64,000 bases of DNA from Streptomyces sp. CGMCC 4.7035. GTDB lineage: Bacteria; Actinomycetota; Actinomycetes; Streptomycetales; Streptomycetaceae. The notes beneath the pieces are model-generated. The model was not told where the DNA came from, made no database searches, and was given only the letters and a program-made list of their open reading frames with translations. A program made the position numbers and the translations under genes. Positions within the stretch are counted from its first letter, which is position 1, and every line of letters begins with the position of its first letter. The DNA lies in assembly GCF_031583065.1 (NCBI RefSeq), contig NZ_CP134053.1, forward strand, positions 6,861,001-6,925,000, in the 5' to 3' direction. Positions 53,336-62,875 of this stretch are shown in pieces.

Positions 53336-54391
53336 TCAGGAAGAGTCCCGCTCCACCAGTTCCGTCGGCAGGACCACCTGGCGGCGGTCCAGGCCGCGGG
53401 AGGCCGCCGGGCGGCGGTCCGCGATCTCGTCGAGGAGCAGGTCGATCATCGCGCGGCCCATCTCCTCGATCGGCTGGCGCACGCTGGTCAGGGGCGGGTC
53501 CATGTGGCGGGCGATCGCCGAGTCGTCGTAACCGACCAGGGCCACGTCGTCGGGTATGCGGCGGCCCTTCTCGCGCAGCACCTGGCGCGCGCCCGCCGCC
53601 ATCACGTCCGACTCCGCGAACACCGCGTCCAGGTCCGGGCGGCCGGCCAGGAGTTCCGCCATCGCCCGGCGGCCGCCCTCCTCGGTGAAGTCACCAGGGA
53701 CGATCAGGGCCTCGTCCACCTCCCGGCCCGCGTCCCGCAGAGCGTCCCGGTAGCCGTCGATGCGCCGCTGGGCGCCGTACACGTCGAGGCGACCGGTGAT
53801 CGTGGCGATGTTCGTACGACCGCGGGCGATCAGGTGCTCGACCGCGGAGCGGCCGCCGCCGTAGTTGTCGGAGTCCACCGACGGCAGCGTCTCGCGCTCC
53901 GAGCGGGGGCCGCTGATCACGGCCGGGATCTCCAGCTGGGCGAGGAGGTCCGGCAGCGGATCGTCCGCGTGCACCGAGACCAGCAGGACGCCGTCCACCC
54001 GGTGCGCCGCCAGATACTGCGCCAGGCGGCGCCGCTCACGGTCGTTGCCCGCGAAGATCAGCAGCAGCTGCATCTCCGTCTCCGACAGCTCGGCGCCCAC
54101 GCCCTTCAGCATGTCCGAGAAGTACGGCTCCGCGAAGAAGCGGGTCTCCGATTCGGGGACGACGAGGGCGATCGCGTCCGTACGGTTGGCGGCCAGCGCC
54201 CGGGCCGCCGTGTTGGGTACGTAGCCGAGCTCCGCGACCGCCGCCTCGACGGCCGCGCGTGTCGCGTCGCTGACCCGTGGCGAACCGTTGATCACCCGGG
54301 AGACCGTGCCGCGGCCCACACCCGCCCGTGCGGCGACCTCCTCCAGGGTCGGCCGCCGGCCGCTCCGGCCCCGCGCTCCGTGGCCTGCCAT
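53336..54391 (-). CDS. cebR: LacI-family repressor CebR
   Basis: Protein of 351 residues, start at the ATG at 54391. It has an N-terminal LacI helix-turn-helix (PTLEEVAARAGVGRGTVSRV, residues about 14-35, then SPRVSDATRAAVEAAVAELG) and a periplasmic-binding-like effector domain (about 65-345, with GYDDSAIARHMDPPLTSVRQ). It is divergent from cebEFG. The 14-bp operator TGGGAGCGCTCCCA, known for CebR of Streptomyces, is present upstream of cebE and a near-copy upstream of bglC. It represses cello-oligosaccharide uptake until cellobiose or cellotriose binds, and in plant-pathogenic relatives CebR also controls a phytotoxin. Confidence 0.9.
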   Translation of the reverse strand: MAGHGARGRSGRRPTLEEVAARAGVGRGTVSRVINGSPRVSDATRAAVEAAVAELGYVPNTAARALAANRTDAIALVVPESETRFFAEPYFSDMLKGVGAELSETEMQLLLIFAGNDRERRRLAQYLAAHRVDGVLLVSVHADDPLPDLLAQLEIPAVISGPRSERETLPSVDSDNYGGGRSAVEHLIARGRTNIATITGRLDVYGAQRRIDGYRDALRDAGREVDEALIVPGDFTEEGGRRAMAELLAGRPDLDAVFAESDVMAAGARQVLREKGRRIPDDVALVGYDDSAIARHMDPPLTSVRQPIEEMGRAMIDLLLDEIADRRPAASRGLDRRQVVLPTELVERDSS

Positions 54392-54824
54392 GGTCGCCTC
54401 CCGTCACACCACGCGCTCCGCGCTTGGCCTGGAATCTAACAGTCCAGCCCGTGGACATGGGCCTGATACCGGCGCCGACCCCGCTATGGGCTGCCGCCCC
54501 GGCCCTACGTCTGTCCTCGATCACCGGGCGGGACGGGCGGCGCACCGCTGACACGAGCCACTCCGCCCCTCCTTCGCCTCCCACCGGCCTCGCCGCCCGG
54601 CGTTAGTTAACAGGCCGATAACTGAAGACGCTTCTCTCCGTCACCTCCCTTGACACCCCCGCCCGGACCCACGACTCTTCAACACATCACTTGTGGGAGC
54701 GCTCCCACGCCACCTGACACATAAACAACCCGCACGTTCCCCGCCCGAGCCGCAGCGAGAAACACACGGGCCCAGCAACGAAGTTGGCCGGGGGGTCGGC
54801 ACGTCAGGGCAACAGGAGGACGAC
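54392..54824. promoter_or_regulatory. cebR-cebE divergent control region
   Basis: It holds TTGACA at 54650-54655 and GACTCT at 54673-54678 (17-bp spacer), a likely cebE promoter, with the CebR box at 54694-54707 just downstream. No gene is visible between 54392 and 54824. Confidence 0.6.
54694..54707. promoter_or_regulatory. CebR box upstream of cebE
   Basis: A perfect 14-bp palindrome TGGGAGCGCTCCCA, identical to the published CebR operator, lies 117 bp before the cebE ATG and downstream of the presumed promoter. Confidence 0.93.
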
Positions 54825-56150
54825 ATGCGTGCACGTACCCGAACCGCCCACCGGGCGGTCGCCCTCGCGGCCGTCACCGCGCTGGGCGCCGGGCTGCTGG
54901 CCGGCTGTGCCGACGACGGCGGAGACAAGTCCGGCTCGTCGTCGGACAGCGGTGGCAGCGGCAAGACCACGATCAGCCTCGGTCTTTTCGGCACCTTCGG
55001 CTTCAAGGAGGCCGGCCTTTACGCCGAGTACGAGAAGCTCCACCCCAACATCAAGATCACCGAGAACGTCACCGAGCGGAACGAGAACTACTACCCGGCG
55101 CTCGTCAACCACCTCACCACCGGCAGCGGTCTGCAGGACATCCAGGGCGTCGAAGTCGGCAACATAGCCGAGGTCGTCGGCACCCAGGCGGCCAAGCTCA
55201 CGGACCTCTCCAAGGTTTCGGGCGTGAACAAGAGCGACTTCCTCGACTGGAAGTGGGCGCAGGCCACCACCAAGGACGGACAGACGATCGGCCTCGGCAC
55301 CGACGTCGGCCCGATGGCGGTCTGCTACCGCAAGGACCTCTTCCAGGCGGCCGGTCTGCCCACCGACCGCACGGAGGTCGGCAAGCTGTGGTCCGGCGAC
55401 TGGAGCAAGCTCGTCAGCGTCGGCGAGCGGTACCAGAAGAAGGCGCCGAAGGGCACCACCTTCTGGGACTCCCCCGGCGGTCTGCTGAACGCCGTCCTCA
55501 GCAGTGAGAAGGAGAAGTTCTACGACTCCTCCGGCAAGGTCATCTACAAGACGAACCCGGCCGTCAAGAGCGCCTTCGACCTGACCGCGGACGCCGCCAA
55601 GAAGGGGCTGGTCGGCGCCCAGACGCAGTTCCAGCCGACCTGGGACCAGACGATCGCCAACGTGAAGTTCGCCGCGATGGCCTGCCCGCCGTGGATGCTC
55701 GGCTACATCAAGGGCAAGTCGAAGGCGGACGCCAAGGGCAAGTGGGACGTGGCCGTCGCGCCCAAGTCCGGCAACTGGGGCGGCTCCTTCCTGACCGTGC
55801 CGAAGACCGGCAAGCACGTGAAGGAGGCCCAGGAGCTGGCCGCCTGGCTGACCGCGCCCGCGCAGCAGGCGAAGCTGTTCAAGGTCCAGGGCAGCTTCCC
55901 GAGCGCGCAGACCGCGTACAACTCGCCCGAAGTCACCGGCGCCAAGAACGAGATGACCGGTGACGCCCCGATCGGCACGATCTTCGGCGAGGCCGCCAAG
56001 TCCAGCCCGGTCCAGATCATCGGCCCGAAGGACCAGATCATCCAGCAGGGTCTGACCGACAACGGCGTCATCCTCGTGACGAAGGGCAAGTCGGCCGAGG
56101 AGGCCTGGAACACGGCCACGAAGACCATCGACAACAACCTGGAGAAGTGA
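54825..56150 (+). CDS. cebE: Cellobiose/cellotriose-binding lipoprotein CebE
   Basis: Protein of 441 residues, start at the ATG at 54825, AGGAGGA upstream. The signal ends in a lipobox (LLAGC, about residue 28), then a Ser/Gly/Asp linker. The remainder is a family 1 extracellular solute-binding protein with NIKITENVTERNENYYPALV, DFLDWKWAQATTKDGQTIGL, and FAAMACPPWMLGYIKGKSKA. It delivers cello-oligosaccharides to the CebFG permease. The ATPase (MsiK) is encoded elsewhere, as is usual. The stop overlaps an alternative GTG of cebF. Confidence 0.93.
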   Translation: MRARTRTAHRAVALAAVTALGAGLLAGCADDGGDKSGSSSDSGGSGKTTISLGLFGTFGFKEAGLYAEYEKLHPNIKITENVTERNENYYPALVNHLTTGSGLQDIQGVEVGNIAEVVGTQAAKLTDLSKVSGVNKSDFLDWKWAQATTKDGQTIGLGTDVGPMAVCYRKDLFQAAGLPTDRTEVGKLWSGDWSKLVSVGERYQKKAPKGTTFWDSPGGLLNAVLSSEKEKFYDSSGKVIYKTNPAVKSAFDLTADAAKKGLVGAQTQFQPTWDQTIANVKFAAMACPPWMLGYIKGKSKADAKGKWDVAVAPKSGNWGGSFLTVPKTGKHVKEAQELAAWLTAPAQQAKLFKVQGSFPSAQTAYNSPEVTGAKNEMTGDAPIGTIFGEAAKSSPVQIIGPKDQIIQQGLTDNGVILVTKGKSAEEAWNTATKTIDNNLEK

Positions 56151-56155
56151 CCGGC

Positions 56156-57166
56156 ATGGCCACCCGGCACGACACCGCCGCGCCCCCCGCGAAGGAGGGG
56201 GGCGCGGCCCCGGGCCGCCCGCCCGCCGTACCCACGGAGGCGGAGCAGCGGCGCCGCGCCCGCCTCTCCCGGCGCTGGCAGCGGGACCTGCGCTGGAGCC
56301 CGTACGCGTTCGTCTCGCCGTTCTTCCTGCTCTTCATCGCCTTCGGCCTGTTCCCGCTGGTCTACACGGCCTGGGCCTCGCTGCACACGGTGGAGCTGAC
56401 GGCGCCCACCGACATGGAGTGGGCGGGGCTGCGCAACTACACCCGGATCTTCGACGACGACTTCTTCTGGAACGCGGCGAAGAACACCCTGACCATCGGG
56501 ATCATCTCGACCGTCCCGCAGCTTCTGATGGCGATGGGCCTGGCCCACATCCTCAACTACAAGCTGCGCGCCTCGACCTTCTACCGGGTCGTGATGCTCG
56601 CGCCGTACGCGACGTCGATCGCGGCCGCCTCGCTGGTGTTCGTGCTGCTCTTCGGGCGCGACTACGGCATGATCAACTGGGCGCTGCACTTCGTCGGGAT
56701 CGACGCCATCGACTGGCAGAACGACAAGTGGCCCTCGCAGATAGCCGTCTCGTCGATCGTCATCTGGCGCTGGACGGGCTACAACGCGCTGATCTACCTG
56801 GCGGCGATGCAGGCCATCCCGCAGGACCTGTACGAGTCGGCGGCCCTGGACGGTGCCAACCGCTGGCAGCAGTTCTTCCACGTCACGCTGCCCCAGCTGC
56901 GGCCGACGATCCTGTTCACGGTCGTCGTGTCGACGATCGGCGCCAGCCAGGTCTTCGGTGAGCCGCTGCTGTTCGACGCGAACAAGGGCGCGTCGGGCGG
57001 CGCCGAGCACCAGTTCCAGACGCTGGGTCTGTACCTGTACGAACAGGGCTGGGTGAACCAGCACCTGGGCCGGGCCTCCGCGATCGCCTGGACGATGTTC
57101 CTGATCCTCATCGTGATCGGGATCGTCAACTACGTCATCTCGCGCCGGTTGCGCGCCAGCAGTTAG
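56156..57166 (+). CDS. cebF: Cello-oligosaccharide ABC permease CebF
   Basis: Membrane protein of 336 residues, start at the ATG at 56156 ([16 protein letters not shown]), GGAGAAG about 8 nt upstream within the end of cebE; a GTG at 56147 is an alternative. After a polar N-terminus it has six TM segments of the MalF type, with the EAA-like loop [20 protein letters not shown] contacting the ATPase. It forms the channel with CebG. It starts 5 bp after the cebE stop. Confidence 0.92.
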   Translation: MATRHDTAAPPAKEGGAAPGRPPAVPTEAEQRRRARLSRRWQRDLRWSPYAFVSPFFLLFIAFGLFPLVYTAWASLHTVELTAPTDMEWAGLRNYTRIFDDDFFWNAAKNTLTIGIISTVPQLLMAMGLAHILNYKLRASTFYRVVMLAPYATSIAAASLVFVLLFGRDYGMINWALHFVGIDAIDWQNDKWPSQIAVSSIVIWRWTGYNALIYLAAMQAIPQDLYESAALDGANRWQQFFHVTLPQLRPTILFTVVVSTIGASQVFGEPLLFDANKGASGGAEHQFQTLGLYLYEQGWVNQHLGRASAIAWTMFLILIVIGIVNYVISRRLRASS

Positions 57167-57177
57167 GAGAACCGGCC

Positions 57178-58080
57178 GTGACGACGACCCTGACGAAGCC
57201 CGAGGAGAAGACCCGGGAGCCCAAACGCGTCCGCCGGCCCAAGGCCGCGCGCGCCGGCGGACAGCTCCACGCCGGTCCCGTGGCGTACGCCATCCTGATC
57301 CTGTTCAGCATCGGCTCGCTGCTCCCGCTGGTGTGGACGGCGATCGCCGCCTCGCGCAACAACAACCGGCTCGCGCAGACACCCCCGCCCTTCTGGTTCG
57401 GGTCGAACCTGTTCAACAACCTGGAGATCGCCTGGAACGACGCCAATCTGGGCGAGGCGTTCTTCAACACCACGTTCGTGGCGGGCGTTTCGGCGGCGAC
57501 CATCGTCTTCCTGTCGACGATCGCCGGGTTCGCCTTCGCCAAGCTGCGGTTCAAGGGCAAGGGTGCCCTGATGCTGATCGTCATCGGCACGATGATGGTC
57601 CCGCCGCAGCTCAGCGTGATCCCGCTGTACATGATGGTCGCCAAGCTCGACTGGACCGACCAGTTGCAGGCAGTGATCCTGCCGTCGCTGGTGAGCGCGT
57701 TCGGGGTGTTCTTCATGCGGCAGTACCTGATCCAGGCGCTGCCGGACGAGATCATCGAGGCCGCCCGCATGGACGGCGCGAGCAGCTGGCGTGTGGTGTG
57801 GCACGTGGTGTTCCCGGCGGCCCGTCCCGCGATGGCCGTCCTGGGCATGCTGATGTTCGTGCAGACGTGGAACGACTTCCTGTGGCCGTTCCTGGTCCTG
57901 ACCCAGAACGGCAACCCGACTGTGCAGGTCGCGGTCGCGGGCCTGGGCCGCGGCTACACTCCCGACCAGTCGCTGATCATGGCGGGCGCGTTGCTCGGCA
58001 CGCTGCCGCTGCTGCTGGTCTTCGCGATCTTCGGCAAGCAGATCGTGGGCGGCATCATGCAGGGCGCCGTCAAGGGCTGA
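57178..58080 (+). CDS. cebG: Cello-oligosaccharide ABC permease CebG
   Basis: Protein of 300 residues, GTG start at 57178 after AGGAGAA. Six TM segments of the MalG type, with the EAA-like loop [20 protein letters not shown] and the C-terminal [20 protein letters not shown]. It pairs with CebF. It starts 11 bp after the cebF stop. It is followed by a repeat-rich 179-bp gap before bglC. Confidence 0.92.
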   Translation: MTTTLTKPEEKTREPKRVRRPKAARAGGQLHAGPVAYAILILFSIGSLLPLVWTAIAASRNNNRLAQTPPPFWFGSNLFNNLEIAWNDANLGEAFFNTTFVAGVSAATIVFLSTIAGFAFAKLRFKGKGALMLIVIGTMMVPPQLSVIPLYMMVAKLDWTDQLQAVILPSLVSAFGVFFMRQYLIQALPDEIIEAARMDGASSWRVVWHVVFPAARPAMAVLGMLMFVQTWNDFLWPFLVLTQNGNPTVQVAVAGLGRGYTPDQSLIMAGALLGTLPLLLVFAIFGKQIVGGIMQGAVKG

Positions 58081-58148
58081 CGCCCCGATCCAAGGGGGTC
58101 GGGTCACCGCAGCCCCGGCCCCCTCCCCTCTCCCCTCCCCCACCATCC

Positions 58149-58245
58149 GTCGGTCTCGCCGACCGACCGTCGGCCTCCCCGACGCCAGTCGGTTTCCCGA
58201 CCGGCTGTCGGCTTCCCCGACCACCGTCGGCCTCCACGACCTCCT
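58149..58245 (+). repeat. Five tandem 19-20 bp hairpin-forming repeats between cebG and bglC
   Basis: Units of the form GTCGGYYTCCCCGACCRNC start at 58149, 58169, 58188, 58207 and 58226. Each has GTCGG pairing with CCGAC to make a small hairpin. They end right before the CebR box. Possible roles are transcript attenuation or mRNA stability between the permease genes and bglC. Confidence 0.8.
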
Positions 58246-58246
58246 A

Positions 58247-58260
58247 TGGGAGCGCTTCCA
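58247..58260. promoter_or_regulatory. CebR box overlapping the bglC ribosome site and start
   Basis: TGGGAGCGCTTCCA differs from the perfect box by one base. Its GGGAG (58248-58252) is the only ribosome site for bglC, and its last A is the first base of the ATG. Confidence 0.88.
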
Positions 58261-59687
58261 TGCCTGAGCAAGTCACGCCGGTTACTTTTCCCCCCACCTT
58301 CCTCTGGGGCTCGGCGACCTCCGCGTACCAGATCGAGGGAGCGGTGCGGGAGGACGGCCGCACCCCCTCCATCTGGGACACCTTCAGCCACACGCCGGGC
58401 AAGACGGCCGGCGGCGAGCACGGTGACATCGCTGTCGACCACTACCACCGCTACCGCGAGGACGTCGCGCTGATGGCCGAGCTGGGCCTCGGCGCATACC
58501 GCTTCTCGATCTCCTGGTCGCGAGTGCAGCCGACGGGCCGGGGTCCCGCGGTGCAGCGGGGCCTGGACTTCTACCGCCGCCTGGTGGACGAACTCCTCGC
58601 CCATGACATCAAGCCGGCGATCACCCTCTACCACTGGGACCTGCCGCAGGAGCTGGAGGACGCGGGCGGCTGGCCGGAGCGGGACACGGCGCTGCGGTTC
58701 GCCGAGTACGCGCGGATCGTGGGCGACGCGCTCGGCGACCGTGTGGAGAACTGGATCACGCTCAACGAGCCGTGGTGCAGCGCGTTCCTCGGCTACGGCT
58801 CCGGGGTGCACGCCCCGGGTCGCACGGACGCTGCGGCCTCGCTGCGCGCTGCCCACCACCTGAACCTGGCCCACGGCCTGGGCGCCTCCGCACTGCGGTC
58901 GGTGATGCCGGCCCGCAACTCGGTGGCCGTGAGCCTGAACTCCTGCCCGGTGCGGCCGCTGTCGCAGGACCCGGCGGACCTGGCGGCGGCCCGGAAGATC
59001 GACGACCTGGCGAACGGCGTCTTCCACGGCCCGATGCTGCACGGCGCGTACCCGGAGACGCTGCTCTCGGCGACGTCGTCGATCACGGACTGGTCGTACG
59101 TCCAGGACGGCGACCTGGAGAAGATCAACCAGCCGCTGGACGCGCTGGGCCTGAACTACTACACGCCCACGCTCGTGTCGGCGGCCTCGCCTGCGGACGC
59201 GAGCGGTCCGCGGTCGGACGGTCACGGCGCCAGCTCGTACTCCCCCTGGCCGGCCGCGGACGACGTGACGTTCCATCTGACGCCGGGCGACCGCACGGAG
59301 ATGGGCTGGTCGATCGACCCGACGGGCCTGCACGAGCTGATCATGCGCTACACGCGCGAGGCCCCGAACCTGCCGCTGTACATCACCGAGAACGGCGCGG
59401 CGTACGACGACAAGCCGGATGCGGACGGCCGTGTGCACGACCCGGAGCGGATCGCGTACCTGCACGGCCACCTGTCGGCGGTCCGCCGCGCGATCACGGA
59501 CGGCGCGGACGTACGCGGCTACTACCTGTGGTCCCTGCTGGACAACTTCGAGTGGGCCTACGGCTACGGCAAGCGGTTCGGAGCGGTGTACGTGGACTAC
59601 GCGACGCTGGAGCGCACCCCGAAGTCGAGCGCGCACTGGTACGGGCGGGCGGCGCGGACGGGGGAGCTGCCGCCGCTGCAGGACTGA
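58260..59687 (+). CDS. bglC: GH1 beta-glucosidase BglC
   Basis: Protein of 475 residues in glycoside hydrolase family 1, no signal peptide, so cytoplasmic. It hydrolyses imported cellobiose or cellotriose to glucose. The N-terminal family signature [20 protein letters not shown] is clear. The acid/base Glu170 is in [11 protein letters not shown] and the nucleophile Glu377 is in [31 protein letters not shown] is also typical. It is the last gene of the ceb unit but has its own CebR box at the start codon. A terminator follows. Confidence 0.95.
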   Translation: MPEQVTPVTFPPTFLWGSATSAYQIEGAVREDGRTPSIWDTFSHTPGKTAGGEHGDIAVDHYHRYREDVALMAELGLGAYRFSISWSRVQPTGRGPAVQRGLDFYRRLVDELLAHDIKPAITLYHWDLPQELEDAGGWPERDTALRFAEYARIVGDALGDRVENWITLNEPWCSAFLGYGSGVHAPGRTDAAASLRAAHHLNLAHGLGASALRSVMPARNSVAVSLNSCPVRPLSQDPADLAAARKIDDLANGVFHGPMLHGAYPETLLSATSSITDWSYVQDGDLEKINQPLDALGLNYYTPTLVSAASPADASGPRSDGHGASSYSPWPAADDVTFHLTPGDRTEMGWSIDPTGLHELIMRYTREAPNLPLYITENGAAYDDKPDADGRVHDPERIAYLHGHLSAVRRAITDGADVRGYYLWSLLDNFEWAYGYGKRFGAVYVDYATLERTPKSSAHWYGRAARTGELPPLQD

Positions 59688-59756
59688 CCGACCGACGGGG
59701 TCGGCCGGGGGGGGGCCGACCGTCCGACGGGGGCGGCCGACCGGGGACGGCTGTAC

Positions 59757-59789
59757 GGGGCGCGGCACTGGAGGGAGGTGCCGCGCCCC
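59757..59789. terminator. Hairpin between bglC and the chitinase gene
   Basis: A perfect 12-bp stem GGGGCGCGGCAC/GTGCCGCGCCCC has a 9-nt loop. Upstream DNA (59690-59750) also carries CGACCG/GGTCGG-type repeats. It serves two converging genes. Confidence 0.75.
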
Positions 59790-59891
59790 GGGTCAGAGGC
59801 TGCCCGGGGACGCGAGCCACTGGGTCGACTGCCCGGTGACCGAGGAGGCGGCACCGTGAGCATTCGTGGGGTGCGTAGACCCGTGCCCGCC

Positions 59892-61367
59892 TTACTTGTA
59901 GGCGCCGAACGCCTTCGAGAAGGCGGACTTGTCCTGGACGATCGAGCTGCACGTGGCGTCCGCGGACGGCTTGGCACCGCCGTCGCACTGCTTGTCGCGC
60001 GTGGCCGACCACATCGACAGCCAGCCCAGGCCCTTCGACTTGGCGAAGTTCACCAGCTGAGTGGCGTCGTCGACCTTGAAGATCTCGGTGGAGACGTCGT
60101 TGACGCCGATCATCGGGGTGACGGCGACCGTCTTCCAGGCCGCGCTGTCGGTGAGGCCCAGCACGCTCTTGATCTGCGCCTGCGTCGCGGTGGCCGCCTG
60201 CTCGGCGTATGTGCCCATGTCGCCGCTGTAGGAGGCGCCGTAGTCCATCGCCATGATGTTGACGGCTGCGATCTTCACACCGTTGGACTTGGCGTTGGAG
60301 AGCAGGTTCACGCCGTCCTGGGTCAGGCCCTCGGGCATGACGGGGAGGGTGAACGACACGTCCAGGTTCGGGTGTTGCTGCTGGAGCTTGGCGATGGCCT
60401 GGGCGCGCCGGGTGTTCGCGGCCGTGTTGGGCAGCGCGCCGCCCTCCACGTCGAAGTCGACCTTGGTGAGTCTGTACGCGTCCACGGCCTTCCCGTACGC
60501 CGTCGCCAGCGCATCCGCCGAGGAGCACGTCGTCGCCAGCTCCGAGCCGGAGGCGCCGCCGAAGGAGACGCGGACGTCGCCGCCCTTGGCGCGCAGGCCG
60601 CCGATCTGTGCCGCCACCGCGTCGCTGCCGAGGTCGCTGACACCGCCCCACTTGGGCGTGCAGCCGCCGCCGTCGGTGATGAAGGCGAGGTTGTAGTTCT
60701 TCACGCCGGTCGCGTCGGCGGCGGCGAGCAGGTCGAAGGCCGGGTAGAGGGACGTGTCGACGTACGGGGAGAAGCCGGCGCTCGTCGTCGTTCCGGTGCC
60801 GGAGGTCGGGGAGGCGGTGGGGGACGGGGTGGAGGTCGCCGGGGTGGTCGGAGTCGGTTTCGCCGTCGGAGTCGCGGTCGGGGTCGCCGTCGGGGTCGGG
60901 GACTCGGTCGGGCGGCCGCTCGGCTGCGGTGTCGCGCCGTCGTCGGCGGAACACTTCGCGCCGTCGATGAGACAGCCGGTCGGGTCGCCGGAGCCGGTGA
61001 CGACGAAGCCGACCGTCACCGACTCGCCCGCCGCCAGCCCGTCCTTGTCCCACGACGGCGGCGTCACGGTGACGTGCTGCCCGCTCACCGACGACGTGCC
61101 GTCCCACAGGGAGTTCAGCTTCGCGCCGGAGGGCAGGTCGAACCGCAGCGTCCAGTCGGCCTTGGTCTGGCCGCTGTCGTTCGTGATGACGTACTGCGCG
61201 GTGTAACCCGTCGACCATGCGCTGGTCTTCGTATACACGGCGCCGACCCCGGCGGCGTGCGCCGTGCCGGTGAGCAGGAGCGCTCCGCCACCGACCACGG
61301 CCGCGGCCACCACGCCGCCTATCGCCTTGTTCCGACCGCTGACCTTACGCCGGTGCGTGCTGCTCAT
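59892..61367 (-). CDS. Secreted CBM2-GH18 chitinase
   Basis: Protein of 491 residues, start chosen at the ATG at 61367 (MSSTHRRKVSGRNKAIGGVV). The signal peptide spans residues about 1-37. A family 2 carbohydrate-binding module (about 38-135; YTAQYVITNDSGQTKADWTL, with surface Trp residues) is joined by a Pro/Thr-rich linker with PTAT repeats (about 140-205) to a GH18 domain (about 206-491). Its catalytic stretch TKVDFDVEGGAL keeps D-x-D-x-E with Glu308, close to known Streptomyces chitinases of this subfamily. It degrades chitin outside the cell. The 12-bp direct repeats known in some chitinase promoters were not found upstream. Confidence 0.92.
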   Translation of the reverse strand: MSSTHRRKVSGRNKAIGGVVAAAVVGGGALLLTGTAHAAGVGAVYTKTSAWSTGYTAQYVITNDSGQTKADWTLRFDLPSGAKLNSLWDGTSSVSGQHVTVTPPSWDKDGLAAGESVTVGFVVTGSGDPTGCLIDGAKCSADDGATPQPSGRPTESPTPTATPTATPTAKPTPTTPATSTPSPTASPTSGTGTTTSAGFSPYVDTSLYPAFDLLAAADATGVKNYNLAFITDGGGCTPKWGGVSDLGSDAVAAQIGGLRAKGGDVRVSFGGASGSELATTCSSADALATAYGKAVDAYRLTKVDFDVEGGALPNTAANTRRAQAIAKLQQQHPNLDVSFTLPVMPEGLTQDGVNLLSNAKSNGVKIAAVNIMAMDYGASYSGDMGTYAEQAATATQAQIKSVLGLTDSAAWKTVAVTPMIGVNDVSTEIFKVDDATQLVNFAKSKGLGWLSMWSATRDKQCDGGAKPSADATCSSIVQDKSAFSKAFGAYK

Positions 61368-61477
61368 CGCGTGCCTGCCTTCGCTGCTCACGGGGGGTGG
61401 GATGCGGCAGCACGCTAGCGATCCGGAATCGGTCAAATCGCTTGATCCGGACGGGTATTGAGGATCTTAGGGTGCGC

Positions 61478-62875
61478 TTAAGGAAGGGATCGGGGGCGGT
61501 TAAAGGTAGAGACCAATTTGCCGGTCCGGCGCCGGCGTACGCGATGCCCCCGCCGCACCGGGGCGCGCCCGTCCAGCTGTATCCAGATCCGCACTTCCGT
61601 GCCGCCCAGCACCGACGAACCGATCCGTACGTCCCCGCCGGTCGACTCCGCGAGCCGGCGCACGATGTCCAGGCCCAGGCCCGTCGAGCCGTCGCTGCCC
61701 GAGCCGCGGCCCCGGGCCATCGCCGCCTCCGCGTCGAGGATGCCCGGCCCGGCGTCGGACACCAGCACGATCACGGCGTCCTCGCCGTTGTGCACGTCGA
61801 CCGCGAACGCGGTGCCCTCCGGGGTGTGCCGGAAGACGTTCCCGAGCAGCGCGTCGAGGGCGGCCGCCAGGTCGGCGCGGGCGACGGGTATGCGCACCGG
61901 CCGGTCGGCCCCGGCCACCCGCCACTTGCGGCCCTCGTCCTCTGCCAGCGCCGACCAGAACTCCATCCGCTCGCGCACCACCTCCGCCGCGTCGCACCCG
62001 GCGCCTGGCCCCGCCGCCGCGGTCTGCGGCTTCGCCTCCCGCGCCGTACGGATGATCGTGTCGACCTCGCGCTCCAGCTGTGCCACCGCTTCCCGGGTCT
62101 GCTCGGCGGCCGGGCCGTCGCCGAGCGAGGCCGCGTTCAACCGCAGCACGGTCAGCGGCGTGCGCAGGCGGTGGGACAGGTCGGCCGCCAGTTCCCGTTC
62201 GTTCGCGAGGAGTTGGACGACCTGGTCGGCCATCGAGTTGAACGCGACCGCCGCCAGGCGCAGTTCGGTCGGCCCTTCCTCCGGTACGCGCGCCCCGAGC
62301 TGTCCCTCCCCCAGTTCGTGCGCGCCCTCGACCAGGCGCTGCGCGGGCTGCACCATGCGCACACCGAGCCGGTCGGCGACCGCCACCGAGCCGATGACGA
62401 GCGCGACGCCGACCGCGGCGAGCACCGCCCAGGCCGTGCCGACACCGTTTGTCACCTCGGACTCGGGCACGTACACCTCGACCACGGCGATCGCGCCCGA
62501 GCTGAGCGCAGTGGGCTGGAGCAGCGTCGAACCGCCCGGGACCTCGGCGGTGGAGGCCCGGCCCAGTCTGCGTGTGGTCGCGATGTCCTTGTCGGCGGCG
62601 CGTCGGCGACCGATGTCGACCGCCTTCGTGCCGTCGCCCGCCGGGATGTGCACGGCGATCCCGTCGTCCGGTCCCGCCGAGGCGACGACCCGCTCCAGCT
62701 CGTCCCGTTCGGTGGTGATGGACAGGGCGGGCGCGATCGCGGCGGCCTCCCGCTCTGCGTTCGAAAAGGCCCGGTCGCGCGCCATCTCCTTGATGACGAG
62801 CCCGAGTGGGACCGCGAAGGCGACCACGACCATCGTGGTCACCGCGACGCACACCTTGACCAGTGCCCACCTCAT
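61478..62875 (-). CDS. Sensor histidine kinase
   Basis: Protein of 465 residues, ATG at 62875 overlapping the response regulator stop by four bases. TM1 (about 5-28) and TM2 (about 146-166) enclose an extracellular sensor of about 115 residues. A HAMP linker follows, then the phosphoacceptor His235 in ADLSHRLRTPLTVLRLN, the N box GNVFRHTPEG, the G boxes SDAGPGI and GSTGLGLDIV, and an Arg-rich C-terminal tail. It phosphorylates the partner regulator. The signal is unknown. The sensor has no recognisable domain. Confidence 0.92.
   Translation of the reverse strand: MRWALVKVCVAVTTMVVVAFAVPLGLVIKEMARDRAFSNAEREAAAIAPALSITTERDELERVVASAGPDDGIAVHIPAGDGTKAVDIGRRRAADKDIATTRRLGRASTAEVPGGSTLLQPTALSSGAIAVVEVYVPESEVTNGVGTAWAVLAAVGVALVIGSVAVADRLGVRMVQPAQRLVEGAHELGEGQLGARVPEEGPTELRLAAVAFNSMADQVVQLLANERELAADLSHRLRTPLTVLRLNAASLGDGPAAEQTREAVAQLEREVDTIIRTAREAKPQTAAAGPGAGCDAAEVVRERMEFWSALAEDEGRKWRVAGADRPVRIPVARADLAAALDALLGNVFRHTPEGTAFAVDVHNGEDAVIVLVSDAGPGILDAEAAMARGRGSGSDGSTGLGLDIVRRLAESTGGDVRIGSSVLGGTEVRIWIQLDGRAPVRRGHRVRRRRTGKLVSTFNRPRSLP

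Noticed and set aside
61368..61477. Chitinase-type 12-bp direct repeat operator
   Set aside because: Looked for paired TGGTCCAGACCT-like repeats upstream of the chitinase start and found none.
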